Below, piece after piece: positions 19,860-28,580 of a DNA stretch of 51,917 nucleotides. Both the position numbers and the translations under genes were made by a program. Every line of letters begins with the position of its first letter. Positions within the stretch are counted from its first letter, which is position 1. The DNA is from Ramlibacter sp. (lineage in GTDB: Bacteria; Pseudomonadota; Gammaproteobacteria; Burkholderiales; Burkholderiaceae_C), in NCBI GenBank assembly GCA_028292245.1, contig JAQGMS010000005.1:1-51917 (forward strand), read 5' to 3'. Below the pieces are notes generated by a model. The model searched no databases, was not told the origin of the DNA, and saw nothing but the letters and a program-made list of their open reading frames with translations.

Positions 19860-21653
19860 TCAGGCCTCGCGGTACCAGTTGTGCAATTGCGAGAAGTCCA
19901 GGTCCCAGCCCGTCAGCGCCGTCACGAGTTTCGTGCTGGCCGCCGTGACGCGGGTACGGTTGATGAGCGGCACTACCGCTACTTCCTTGATCACCAGGTC
20001 GTTCATGGCGATGAAGAGGGCCGCGCGCTTGACCGGGTCGAGCTCCAGTTCGGACGCCCGGTACAGCTTCTCGTAAGCGTCGCTCTGCCAACGCGCGAGG
20101 TTGCGGCCTTGCCACTTGTTGGCCTTGCTCGAAATCTGCGCGCGGGTGAACCGGTTCATGAACAGCCCCGGATCGGGCGCGCCGGCCAGGGCGGTGAACA
20201 TCTGCATGTCGCACCAGAACTTGCCGTTGGTGTCGGGGTTGGCGACGTCGGTCGCGAAGAACACCGAGCCGCTCACGGCTTTCAGCTCGACATCCACACC
20301 GGCCTTCAGGCAGGCTTGCTTGATCACGGCCTGCTCTTTCTGGCGAATGCCGTTCACTGAAGTCTGGAACACGAACTTCATTCTCTTGCCGCCTTTTTCG
20401 CGGATGCCGTCGGCGCCCTTCTTCCAGCCGGCGCCATCGAGCAGTGCGCCGGCCTTCTCGATGTTGAACTCGAACTTCAGGTTCGGCGAGCGGAAGCGTG
20501 AAGGCGCGTTCAGGTAGTTGGGCGTGGCGACGCCGGTGCGGCCGTAGATGAAATCCTGCATGCCTTGCCGGTCGGTCAGCAGCGCCATGGCCTGGCGCAC
20601 CGGCAATTCGCTGAAGGCGAAGTGCCGGCTCTTCGGGCTGGCCCGCTCGCCGTCGACCTCTTTCCACGGGTCGGCCATGTTCAATTGCAGGAACTCGATG
20701 TCGCCGGCCGGAACGATATGGACCCTGCCTTTGCCGGCGTCCTCCATGCGCTTGAGCACCTCGTCCTCGACCTGCAGGTTCCACGCGTAGTCGTACTCGC
20801 CGGTCTGCAGCACCGCGCGCGCCGCCGACGTGGCGTCGCCACCGCCCTTGATCTCGATCGTGTCGAAGTACGGGCGATTGGGCATGTGGTAGTTGGTGTT
20901 GATCACCCCGCGCACCGTATCGCCGGGCTTGAACTCCACGAACTTGTAGGGGCCGGTGCCCACCGGTTTCAGGTTGGCCGGCGCGTCGCGCGACTTGGCG
21001 CCGATGTAGGCCGCGAACAGGTGCTTGGGGATGATCAATTCGTTGCACAGTGCCCGCGCCCAGAACGGCGTGGGCCTGTCGAAAGTGATGCGCAACGTGT
21101 GCGCGTCGACCTTCTCGGCCTTGCAGTCGGCGAAGCTGCCGATGGTGGTGGCCGCTGTTGACGGGTCGCGCACGTATTCCCAATTGAAGACGCAATCGTC
21201 GGCCGTGAACGGCTGGCCGTCGTGCCAGGTGACGCCGGGCTTGAGCTTCCAAGTCACCGACTTGCCGTCCGCCGCCACGCCGCCGTTCTCGCGCGAGGGA
21301 ATTTCGGCGGCCAGCACCGGCACCAGGTTGCCGTCTGCGTCCCACGAGGCCAGCGGCTCGTAGAAAATGCGCGCCGCCTCGGCGTCCTTGTTGCCGGTGG
21401 CGAAGTGCGGGTTGAGCAGCGTGGCGCCCTGCCACCACAAGGCCCGCAGCGCGCCGCCACCGCCGCGCTTGGTGGGCTTGTAGACGGGCGTGGCGGGGAT
21501 CGTCTGGGCAGCGGTGATGCCGGAGTGCAGCAGCAGCTGCGCGGCCATGGGAGCGGTCAGGCCCAACGAGACCATTTGCGCGATGAAGGCGCGGCGGGGG
21601 AGGGTGCCGGCGCGGACTTCTTCGATGAGGTGGCGGAGGGCGGGCTCTTGCAT
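19860..21653 (-). CDS. ABC transporter substrate-binding protein, family 5 (peptide/nickel type)
   Basis: The periplasmic binding protein has about 597 residues. The N-terminus RRAFIAQMVSLGLTAPMAAQ looks like a twin-arginine-type signal. The mature part shows the family 5 pattern: NPHFATGNKD, FYEPLASWDADGNLVPVLA, and VTWKLKPGVTWHDGQPFTADD. Substrates are usually oligopeptides, nickel or glycosides; none can be picked here. The ATG at 21653 is preferred over an upstream TTG because AAAGG lies 7 bases before it. No permease or ATPase genes are adjacent, so it is an orphan binding protein or works with a transporter elsewhere. It converges on the MFS gene. Confidence 0.88.
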   Translation of the reverse strand: MQEPALRHLIEEVRAGTLPRRAFIAQMVSLGLTAPMAAQLLLHSGITAAQTIPATPVYKPTKRGGGGALRALWWQGATLLNPHFATGNKDAEAARIFYEPLASWDADGNLVPVLAAEIPSRENGGVAADGKSVTWKLKPGVTWHDGQPFTADDCVFNWEYVRDPSTAATTIGSFADCKAEKVDAHTLRITFDRPTPFWARALCNELIIPKHLFAAYIGAKSRDAPANLKPVGTGPYKFVEFKPGDTVRGVINTNYHMPNRPYFDTIEIKGGGDATSAARAVLQTGEYDYAWNLQVEDEVLKRMEDAGKGRVHIVPAGDIEFLQLNMADPWKEVDGERASPKSRHFAFSELPVRQAMALLTDRQGMQDFIYGRTGVATPNYLNAPSRFRSPNLKFEFNIEKAGALLDGAGWKKGADGIREKGGKRMKFVFQTSVNGIRQKEQAVIKQACLKAGVDVELKAVSGSVFFATDVANPDTNGKFWCDMQMFTALAGAPDPGLFMNRFTRAQISSKANKWQGRNLARWQSDAYEKLYRASELELDPVKRAALFIAMNDLVIKEVAVVPLINRTRVTAASTKLVTALTGWDLDFSQLHNWYREA

Positions 21654-21981
21654 GGCGGGGCCTTTCAACTCGTTTGATCCGAGGGTACTTCACTGTATGC
21701 GAAGGCACAAAGGGAATTTCTATGGGGCTGTCTGGTCTGCATTGCCTCCCCTAATTGGGGGTTGCCTAACGGCAGAACCTACGGCTAGCATGCGTCTAAG
21801 GAGAAGAGGCAGTCACAGCGATGCGGGGCGCTGTAAAACAATGTGCTGCTCGGAGCCGCCGTTGCCTGCCGCAGGCCGTCAATCAACTGATCCCGCATTC
21901 AAATTCTCCGGTGGTGGTTGAGCATGCGGGGAGGCCATTGCTGCATCTCCGACGGAAGTGAAATAAAAAGGGAGTCAGCTA
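21654..21981. other. intergenic region, no gene recognised
   Basis: The 328 bases separate the binding-protein gene from the two-gene nitrilase/ATPase unit, which diverge from here. The base composition falls in this stretch. A small CCCC-TAATT-GGGG hairpin lies near 21751-21765. No tRNA, integrase remnant or convincing coding frame was seen. AAGGGAG at 21968-21974 is the ribosome site for the next gene. Confidence 0.6.
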
Positions 21982-23799
21982 GTGGCGATTGATCTGGTCA
22001 AAGTCGAACATGTCCTTCAGCAGACTAGGCTGGGGGTGTTGACCTTGGTTGACCTGCACGCGTTGAACACAGTGCGAGACCCATACCGGGCGGCACTGTT
22101 GCAGCCGGACGGCGTTATCGAAGCCAACCAGAATCGTGTGGGTCATCACGACGCGACCGCGGGTCGTAGTTTGTGTTCCAGCTTTCTGGGTGTTGCGTCT
22201 GATACCAAAGCGGACCTTGCCGTCGCACCCGAATATTGTGTGCCTTGGAGTGTCATAGACGACGTCGTTGCGGGCTCGAGGCGCCCTCACCTTGGTGGCA
22301 TCTGGGTGCTCGGGTGCGAGAGCATCACTCCGGCGGATATCGAGACACTCGATGCACGGTACAACCAACGAGATGACTTGGTTTTCCTGCGCCAGCCGCT
22401 CGACCCCAGGCAGGTCGCCCAAAAGCGCTACTTGGACCCACTTCTCTATGTCTTTTGGGGAAGCGACCCATCCGGCAAAAACGTCCTTTGCTTATTGGTG
22501 CAATTCAAGACAGTGGCGTGTCGGGACTACAGGGATGTAGAGCAGACGTCGCTCTGCCTCGGCAGCGTTGTCTACGTTTTCAACAGTGGAGAAGGCAAGA
22601 TCAGGTTGATGTCGATCATTTGCTCTGACGCATTCGAGTTCACCCCACTGGTCGAAAGGAGCCATCGTGATTGCCTGCTAATACATATCCAGCTGAATCC
22701 AAAACCCGCCCACGCGGACTATGCCGCTTATCGGGCTCGATTGATTTCAGTAGGCTCGAATAGCAACGTGGAGCTGATCTGCCTGAATTGGGCTCGCAAC
22801 GTCAAGGAAGTGCAAGCGCATGGAGCGCTGGTTGAGTGGAGGAACGTCGCGGGATCCGCTTGGTATGTTCCACCTTCAAAATTTGGCGCGGATAGCGCCA
22901 GCATTGACGCTTTGCACAAAAAGGGGCTGTACTACAACGTGCTAAATCGCAAGTGGCATGCGTTCTTCTTGAACTATGACGGGCACGTCCTCCTTCTGCA
23001 AAAGCAAAAGGTCTACTTCCCTGGGGAGCAGGCCTTGGTGCCAAGAAACTGCGTGGAGGTTGAGGAGCGATATCGCTGGAATGCTGGCACTACAGCGTGG
23101 GATGCTGGGTGCGCCGCAGATGATGGCTTCGCGGTTGCTCTCCAGCCGTACGACGCTGTCTCTCAGGAGCTAGAACAATCAAGTTTGCAGAGTCCGCTCG
23201 GCGTGGAGCGAGCGCTAGAAGCACTGATGGGCCCTGGCGGTCACCCTGCTCGGTGGTTTGATGTAAGCCAACTCAACGCGCTGCATTTAGATCCGGACGA
23301 GGAATCCATCCGACGCGTTACGGTTCACCAGGAAGTCGATCCAAATCGGCCTGGGGTACTGTTTCGAAAACAGCGAATCCAACGCGCGCAGGATGGCGTT
23401 CGGTTGCCTGGGAAGGGAGTCCCTTGGCCGGCCCCGGTTCGCGATCTTGAAGGTGGATTCGTGCTGACATGGTCTGAAACTTCCCCCCACCACAATGTCA
23501 AACCGTCGAATGCAGATCGAGGCACAGCGATGCTTGTTTACCTCGCCGACGAAGCGGACGATGCGGCAATAGAGCGAATTCAACAGCGACTGCGGCAAGG
23601 CATCAGGACTTTCGTTGCGGAGCAAAGCAAAGACAAGAGTTTAGATGCCTTTTGGGAGGACATGGTGCGAAGTCAAGATCGGCTGTGCATCGTGTTTCGG
23701 CGAGGCGAAGCTTATTTTGCACGAGGTCCCGAGGGATTAAATACGTATGACAAGCCGGCCGGTGAGTCGGCTGTGGATTTCGCCGGGGAGGCGCCATGA
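21982..23799 (+). CDS. nitrilase-fold (carbon-nitrogen hydrolase-like) protein of a putative two-gene conflict system
   Basis: This 605-residue protein has no signal peptide or membrane segment. Residues about 15-290 show nitrilase-superfamily marks: E84 in LAVAPEYCVPW, a GGIWVLGCESI strand, K176 in VQFKTVACR, and C214 in SIICSDAFEF. These match the Glu-Lys-Cys triad in order and approximate spacing, and IHIQLNPKPAHADY and ICLNWARN resemble the later strands. Residues about 330-605 are not recognised. Nitrilase domains are known next to class 1 (UG1) defence reverse transcriptases, so a conflict role is plausible. The start is GTG with AAGGGAG upstream. The stop overlaps the ATPase gene as ATGA. 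Codon use is more AT-rich than in flanking genes. Substrate unknown. Confidence 0.75.
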   Translation: MAIDLVKVEHVLQQTRLGVLTLVDLHALNTVRDPYRAALLQPDGVIEANQNRVGHHDATAGRSLCSSFLGVASDTKADLAVAPEYCVPWSVIDDVVAGSRRPHLGGIWVLGCESITPADIETLDARYNQRDDLVFLRQPLDPRQVAQKRYLDPLLYVFWGSDPSGKNVLCLLVQFKTVACRDYRDVEQTSLCLGSVVYVFNSGEGKIRLMSIICSDAFEFTPLVERSHRDCLLIHIQLNPKPAHADYAAYRARLISVGSNSNVELICLNWARNVKEVQAHGALVEWRNVAGSAWYVPPSKFGADSASIDALHKKGLYYNVLNRKWHAFFLNYDGHVLLLQKQKVYFPGEQALVPRNCVEVEERYRWNAGTTAWDAGCAADDGFAVALQPYDAVSQELEQSSLQSPLGVERALEALMGPGGHPARWFDVSQLNALHLDPDEESIRRVTVHQEVDPNRPGVLFRKQRIQRAQDGVRLPGKGVPWPAPVRDLEGGFVLTWSETSPHHNVKPSNADRGTAMLVYLADEADDAAIERIQQRLRQGIRTFVAEQSKDKSLDAFWEDMVRSQDRLCIVFRRGEAYFARGPEGLNTYDKPAGESAVDFAGEAP

Positions 23800-26700
23800 T
23801 CAACCTGGACAACGTCAAAGCGTTGCTGAATCAGCGATATCCCGATCTCGCGCCCATCAGTGAGGGGGTGTTCCGCGGGGTGGACAGGCATGAGGGCCGA
23901 GAGTATGCAGTGCGCTACTTCGACTTGAACGACGAGGTTGTGAAGACTGCCAAGTCCTTGAAGGAATATCAAGAAGACCTGCTGTCGGAAGGATATTTTG
24001 CGCCCGACAAGCCAACTGACCTACGTTGGAGTCACTATCTCTATTTCATCGCGAATGACGAGCATGTGTCTGACCCAGAGTTCAGACGCTCGAGGGTGGC
24101 TGTTGAAGGTGACCGCGAATACGCTCGCAAGCAAGTAGTCCTGGAGTCCGAGCTACCGCGTCTACTAAATAGGCGGGTATCTGCCCAGGGCGCTGCGGAA
24201 CTTCCGCCTGATCTTGCATCGGTCTGGACTGCCCGCTTGGAGGCGGTCGGACTTGGATTCATTCTCGACGAACAGATTCAAGTGCCCGAAGTCGTGCGGC
24301 GAATCGCGGCAGGGCAGAAGGACACTGCCGCAAGCCTCCTATCACCAATTGCGCTGCTTCCAGCAGAAGTAGCAGGTGGCAGGTGTTTCCTGAGTCGAGT
24401 GGAAATTCATGGCTTTCGCGCGCATCCAGTGGAGAAGGTTCACTCGCTGGGCCGAGCGAACCTAATCGTCGGCGCCAATGGTGCAGGTAAGACGTCCTTG
24501 CTGGAAGCCATCGAGTACGCCTACTGCGGCCGAAATCGCAGATCGAGCGTTGTTCCCAATGGCACCTCGGTTGTTGTCGATCTGAGTGGGTCCGGAGAGA
24601 AGTTGGCATCGACAACGTCGACAGTTCGTCTTCGCGCACGTCACTCACACTGGTATGCAAAGACAGAACTTAAGACTGTGACTATCGAAGACAGCTTTGG
24701 AAAGTTCAACTTTCTAGATACGGATGCGGCCGTCAACCTGAGTGTTAGCAGCAGCACGCAACAGGTTGGAACTGATGTCGCTCGCTTGGTTCTCGGAGCA
24801 GAGGCTGAGAAACTGGGGGACAGGCTCCGACGCGTATACGAGCGGGTAGACACCGATCGCATCGATCTTGAAAAGAGCCTGAACTCGAACGATGTGCTAG
24901 CTACTGGAGCGCGCGAACGCTTGAACGCCTTAGAGAGCTCGCCCAAGGTATCGGACAGCCTATTCAGCGAGCTATTGGCATCCCTGGTCCAGGTTGGCTG
25001 GATAAGGCAGCCGGCGAGCAAGGCCGAAGTTGATTCTCTTCGAAATGACGTTCTGAGTGCCATGTCGGCAGTGGGGCTATTGGGTCGCGCCGAAGCAGAC
25101 GTGCTTCGAAGTGACTCTGAGAGCTTGCAGCGCTTCTGGGTTGAATTGACGAGACTCGCTCAGGAGGCAAACGAACTCCAAACTCAGTTGGGATCGCTCA
25201 ATCTACAAATGGCAGAGCAAGGCCGCAGACTGAGAGATATCACCGACAGAGTCGCCGGAATCGATAGCCTCATTGTCTTCGCCAGAGCTGACTTTGAGGC
25301 CATTCATGGCAAGATTGCAACACTCCAGCAGTCGATCAATGGACGATCCTCTCAGCTCTCCACGATCGACCTGCCTCTTAACAGAGATCACTTTGTAGAA
25401 GGTCTTGCCATCCAGTTGGGAGATGCCCTGCTGTTGGCAACGTCGAGCGTCGCAAGCCTGCGCCAAAATTTGCAACAGCGACGAGGCGCGCTTCAAGCAC
25501 TTGAGACAACTCAGAGCGACCTCGCCGTGTTGCGCGAGCGGCTACTGGCATCGGCACGAGAATTTATGCAGAAGGTGTCTGACCCGAACCACTGTCCAGT
25601 CTGCCGTTCGGAGTTTGCCGAAGGCGAGCTATCCCTTCGCATGGCGCTTGAGGCCGATGATTCGTCTGAGCAGTCCGCAGCGTTGAGTGCCCAAATTCTT
25701 GGGCTGGAGGATGGGCTTCGACGCGCCCAGGCGATAGAGCGTTCGCTTCAATCGCTGGCGGCCTTTGTCGGAAAGCGAGCCGTCGCGCTTACGGTAGCCG
25801 AAGCGCTCGAGCTTCTAGACTTAGAGACGTCCGCGATGGAAGCCGAATCAGCCGAACTGGCTGCCGTGCGACGGAGCATCGCTGCGCTTTCAGCAAATGG
25901 CCTAACTTCGGAAGCTCTCGCTAGCGCGCTTGTCTTGTGCGGCTTCGACAGTCTCCCCGCGATCGCCAGTCTCCTGGAAATGCGCACGGTCGTGATCGCT
26001 GGACTCGGTGAGATCCAGCGCGAGAGCGCTGAAACGCAGGAAAAGCTGGCTAGGCTGAACGAGCAAAGGGAAACGCTCGCGACTGGGCTTTCATTGAACC
26101 TTGATACCGGAGCGGTCGAGATCGCGGCACATGCGCAGTCTCGACTCAATGACTTCGAGGCGGCGATGGGTGCAAGGCAGATCATTGCCTCGCTCATGTC
26201 CCTTGGTTCTAGTGTCACGGTGGACGGCCTTACCGCCGGCCTCGCCACGTCTCAAGATTTGCTTGTGAGAGTGGTAACCGCCCGTGCCCAGGAGTCGGCC
26301 AATGATTCTGCTCTCGCGAAGGAGAGTAAGACCATCTTGGATTTGAGCAAATCGGCCGAGGAATCTCGCATCAAGATTGGCTATCTGAATGAGGCGCACA
26401 CCCTGCTGGGCGAGCTCAAGAAACAGAGCTCCGATGGCGAGTTGGCGGCACGCATTCTCTCGGAAAACGCGAGCGAGATTGCACGTGTGTTTGGCAGCAT
26501 CCACATGCCGAACGAATTTGACATCGGCTCAAAAAGTGGGAAGTTGCGTATCGTTCGACGGCAATCTGGTGCGGAGGTGGAACTTGGTGAGATGAGCACC
26601 GGTCAGCGCGCGGCATATGCGCTTGCTTTGTTTTTGGCCATGAATACACGCCTACAACCTGGGCCACCTGTTGTGCTATTCGATGATCCTGTAGCGCACG

Positions 26701-26873
26701 TTGATGACATCAATGTGTTGTCGTTTCTTGACCATCTTCGAGCGCTGGTGACGGAGGGTAAGCGTCAGATATTCTTTGCGACAGCAGATAGCAAACTGGC
26801 CGGTTTGTTCCGACAGAAGTTCCGATTCCTCGGTAACGAGCAATTTCGCGAAATATTGCTCCGACGGGAGTAG
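23796..26873 (+). CDS. Rad50/SMC-like ATPase with central zinc hook and N-terminal accessory domain
   Basis: This 1025-residue protein starts with about 195 residues that are not ATPase (contains EYAVRYFDLNDE and LRWSHYLYFIAND). The ATPase head follows: FLSRVEIHGFRAHP, Walker A GANGAGKTS at 226-234, long coiled-coil stretches around a CPVC zinc hook at 600-603, ABC signature STGQR at 934-938, Walker B VVLFDDP with D963/D964, D-loop and a terminal IFFATADSKLAGLF. The hook lies near the middle of the coiled coil, as in Rad50. The second Walker B acid is Asp rather than Glu, as in some RloC/Septu-type ATPases. Coupling to the nitrilase-like gene by ATGA implies a joint function, probably DNA sensing or processing. 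No nuclease domain is visible. Confidence 0.82.
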   Translation: MINLDNVKALLNQRYPDLAPISEGVFRGVDRHEGREYAVRYFDLNDEVVKTAKSLKEYQEDLLSEGYFAPDKPTDLRWSHYLYFIANDEHVSDPEFRRSRVAVEGDREYARKQVVLESELPRLLNRRVSAQGAAELPPDLASVWTARLEAVGLGFILDEQIQVPEVVRRIAAGQKDTAASLLSPIALLPAEVAGGRCFLSRVEIHGFRAHPVEKVHSLGRANLIVGANGAGKTSLLEAIEYAYCGRNRRSSVVPNGTSVVVDLSGSGEKLASTTSTVRLRARHSHWYAKTELKTVTIEDSFGKFNFLDTDAAVNLSVSSSTQQVGTDVARLVLGAEAEKLGDRLRRVYERVDTDRIDLEKSLNSNDVLATGARERLNALESSPKVSDSLFSELLASLVQVGWIRQPASKAEVDSLRNDVLSAMSAVGLLGRAEADVLRSDSESLQRFWVELTRLAQEANELQTQLGSLNLQMAEQGRRLRDITDRVAGIDSLIVFARADFEAIHGKIATLQQSINGRSSQLSTIDLPLNRDHFVEGLAIQLGDALLLATSSVASLRQNLQQRRGALQALETTQSDLAVLRERLLASAREFMQKVSDPNHCPVCRSEFAEGELSLRMALEADDSSEQSAALSAQILGLEDGLRRAQAIERSLQSLAAFVGKRAVALTVAEALELLDLETSAMEAESAELAAVRRSIAALSANGLTSEALASALVLCGFDSLPAIASLLEMRTVVIAGLGEIQRESAETQEKLARLNEQRETLATGLSLNLDTGAVEIAAHAQSRLNDFEAAMGARQIIASLMSLGSSVTVDGLTAGLATSQDLLVRVVTARAQESANDSALAKESKTILDLSKSAEESRIKIGYLNEAHTLLGELKKQSSDGELAARILSENASEIARVFGSIHMPNEFDIGSKSGKLRIVRRQSGAEVELGEMSTGQRAAYALALFLAMNTRLQPGPPVVLFDDPVAHVDDINVLSFLDHLRALVTEGKRQIFFATADSKLAGLFRQKFRFLGNEQFREILLRRE

Positions 26874-27008
26874 CTGCCGCCGCGATCAGCCATTGTCGGA
26901 TCTGATAGCGTGGATCATGTGGCCGCATCGTGCGGTTGACGCTTCCAATTGATCCCGCGTGTCTAAGGCGGCTGAACACCTTGTCTAGCTTCACGCTAAA
27001 AGAAGCAG

Positions 27009-27037
27009 TTGACCGCGACAGCCAATCACGTTACAAA
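27009..27037 (+). promoter_or_regulatory. sigma70-like promoter of the Tyr-rich lipoprotein gene
   Basis: TTGACC (27009-27014) and TACAAA (27032-27037) are 17 bases apart. The predicted start near 27044 leaves a leader of about 40 bases with AGGAG upstream of the ATG at 27085. Confidence 0.5.
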
Positions 27038-27084
27038 TTGATTCCGCTGCGCAGCGACCCCAAGCAGCCTCTTAGGAGAGCGAC

Positions 27085-27954
27085 ATGAGTTCATTCAGGA
27101 CGGTACTGGCCGTGTCCATGCTTTGTGCCTTAGTTGCCTGCGGAGGCGGCCAAGTCGAAACAGGCCAGACCGCGCCGCCACTTGCTAGCGCGAAACCCGT
27201 GGTTGTGCCGGAATCAAGCTGCGCCTCAGGTGGTTCAGACTACTTGATGGTCAACGGGGAATGCCACACAGCGTTCGCCGGATTCGCTCCCATTCCCGCC
27301 CAAACCCCCGCGCTGGCGGCACCAAGCGCGCACTCATCTGCGTTGGCAGCACCAAAGGGCGCCGAGGCTCTAGCTAGTTTGAGCGTGAACGCCTTCTTCG
27401 ATTGGGCGGGGCCTTCGCTGCCTCAGTATTTCGGGTACTACTACTATCAAGACAGCATCTACGTCGGGGGCTACGGAACGTTTACGTACAGGTACTACTA
27501 CGGAACAGGCAACTATCTCGGCGTCTTGAATGGATACGTGTACGTCTACGGGCCCGCAACCTACTACCAGATGCTGGCTGTCGCCGAGTTGTCCAGCTTC
27601 TATTGCTCCGTTTATAGCTGCTATACCCGTACGTTCACTTCATGGACGGGAAGCGTCAACGGGGTCGTGGTCAAAGACGCAGGCAATGAAAGCTTTGCGT
27701 TTTACTCGGACACACACTGCCTATACAGCTACGCGCGCAATCAGGAAACCACCAATTTCTGCTTAACAAGCGGTGCCAGCGGATATTTCGCCGGTCAGCC
27801 AGTCATTGTCATGAGTGCGGCGAACGTCAATGGCATTGGATGTTTGGCCGTTCTGGCCGATACGTACGGACGACAGATCGACATCTACACGGATGCCTAT
27901 GGAACCCAGATCGTGCAGGTACTCAGCACGTACTGGAATAGAGGAAGCTGTTAG
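27085..27954 (+). CDS. tyrosine-rich lipoprotein of unknown function
   Basis: This 289-residue protein has a signal peptide ending in the lipobox LVAC with C19. A low-complexity Pro/Ala region runs to about residue 100. Then comes a domain FFDWAGPSLPQYFG ... YRYYYGTGNYLGVLNGYVYVYGP, which resembles a domain repeated in betaproteobacterial surface and secreted proteins. Eight cysteines lie in the mature part. Tyrosine is very frequent between residues 115 and 185. It should be anchored to a membrane facing the periplasm or surface. It has its own promoter and an AGGAG site. Function unknown. Confidence 0.75.
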   Translation: MSSFRTVLAVSMLCALVACGGGQVETGQTAPPLASAKPVVVPESSCASGGSDYLMVNGECHTAFAGFAPIPAQTPALAAPSAHSSALAAPKGAEALASLSVNAFFDWAGPSLPQYFGYYYYQDSIYVGGYGTFTYRYYYGTGNYLGVLNGYVYVYGPATYYQMLAVAELSSFYCSVYSCYTRTFTSWTGSVNGVVVKDAGNESFAFYSDTHCLYSYARNQETTNFCLTSGASGYFAGQPVIVMSAANVNGIGCLAVLADTYGRQIDIYTDAYGTQIVQVLSTYWNRGSC

Positions 27955-28024
27955 GTCGCCAGCCGCTGAAGTTGTAGAGATAAGGTCGGCGCCCGTGCTG
28001 CTCGCGGGCATGTCAGGGGGGATC

Positions 28025-28411
28025 ATGCGAAAAATTCTAATTGGCGGGCTGCTGCTCGCTTTGCTGGCAGGCTGTGCCGGGCCCAACCGAGGTTACGGCG
28101 CTCAATGGCAGCCTGTAGTGGACGTGAGGCCGCACCAACAGGTCCAGTATCCGACGGATCTGTTCGAGTGCCAGCAATACGCCAACCAAGTTGTCAGCGC
28201 CCAGCAGGCGGCGGTCGGCGGTGCTGTCGCTGGGGCCATCTTCGGAGCGCTGCTCGGCGCCGCCGCTGGGGGCAACGGTCGTTTCAATGGGCAGATGGCT
28301 GGAGTGGGCGCGTTGTCCGGTGGAGTGGGAGCCGCAGCATCTGCGGAAGGCGGACAGCGCGGCATCATTAGCCGCTGCCTCACAGGTCGTGGTTACTCGG
28401 TCCTGAACTGA
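28025..28411 (+). CDS. glycine-zipper lipoprotein
   Basis: The 128-residue protein has lipobox LLAGC (C17) and a small-residue-rich segment GGAVAGAIFGALLGAAAGG of the glycine-zipper type, found in outer-membrane lipoproteins such as SlyB-like and OmpA-linked proteins. The ATG at 28025 is set by a strong AGGGGGG ribosome site 4 bases upstream and by the signal peptide. Its role is unknown; glycine zippers usually insert into or stiffen membranes. The segment FECQQYANQVVSAQQA precedes the zipper. Confidence 0.8.
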   Translation: MRKILIGGLLLALLAGCAGPNRGYGAQWQPVVDVRPHQQVQYPTDLFECQQYANQVVSAQQAAVGGAVAGAIFGALLGAAAGGNGRFNGQMAGVGALSGGVGAAASAEGGQRGIISRCLTGRGYSVLN

Positions 28412-28580
28412 CGTCAACTCTTGTCCGAGCCGGCCGGCAGTTTCATCCTGCGATCTAGGCAAGCGGCTTGAGCCGTCATTCGCTATCCTGGTCGGCCGTG
28501 GAGCAAGGTTGGCAACCGGTACTTGCCTTCGTGTCCGGCACGCCGTGATCTTCGGCGCCAAGCCGGAGTAACCTCCGCGC

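Noticed and set aside
21982..26873. Assignment of the two-gene unit to Lamassu, Septu or Wadjet
   Set aside because: The SMC-like ATPase fits in general shape, but LmuA/LmuC, PtuB and the JetA/B/D partners are missing and the partner gene is nitrilase-like, so naming it would be unsupported.
26917..26935. Small hairpin CCGCA-TCG-TGCGG after the ATPase gene as a terminator
   Set aside because: The stem is only 5 bp and no T-run follows on the + strand.
21885..26958. Near-identical AACTGATCCCGC (21885-21896) and AATTGATCCCGC (26947-26958) flanking the two-gene unit, considered as attachment-site repeats
   Set aside because: Only 11 of 12 bases match, there is no tRNA or integrase, and a second shared string (GTCTAAGG) occurs in a different order on the two sides. 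Chance is likely.
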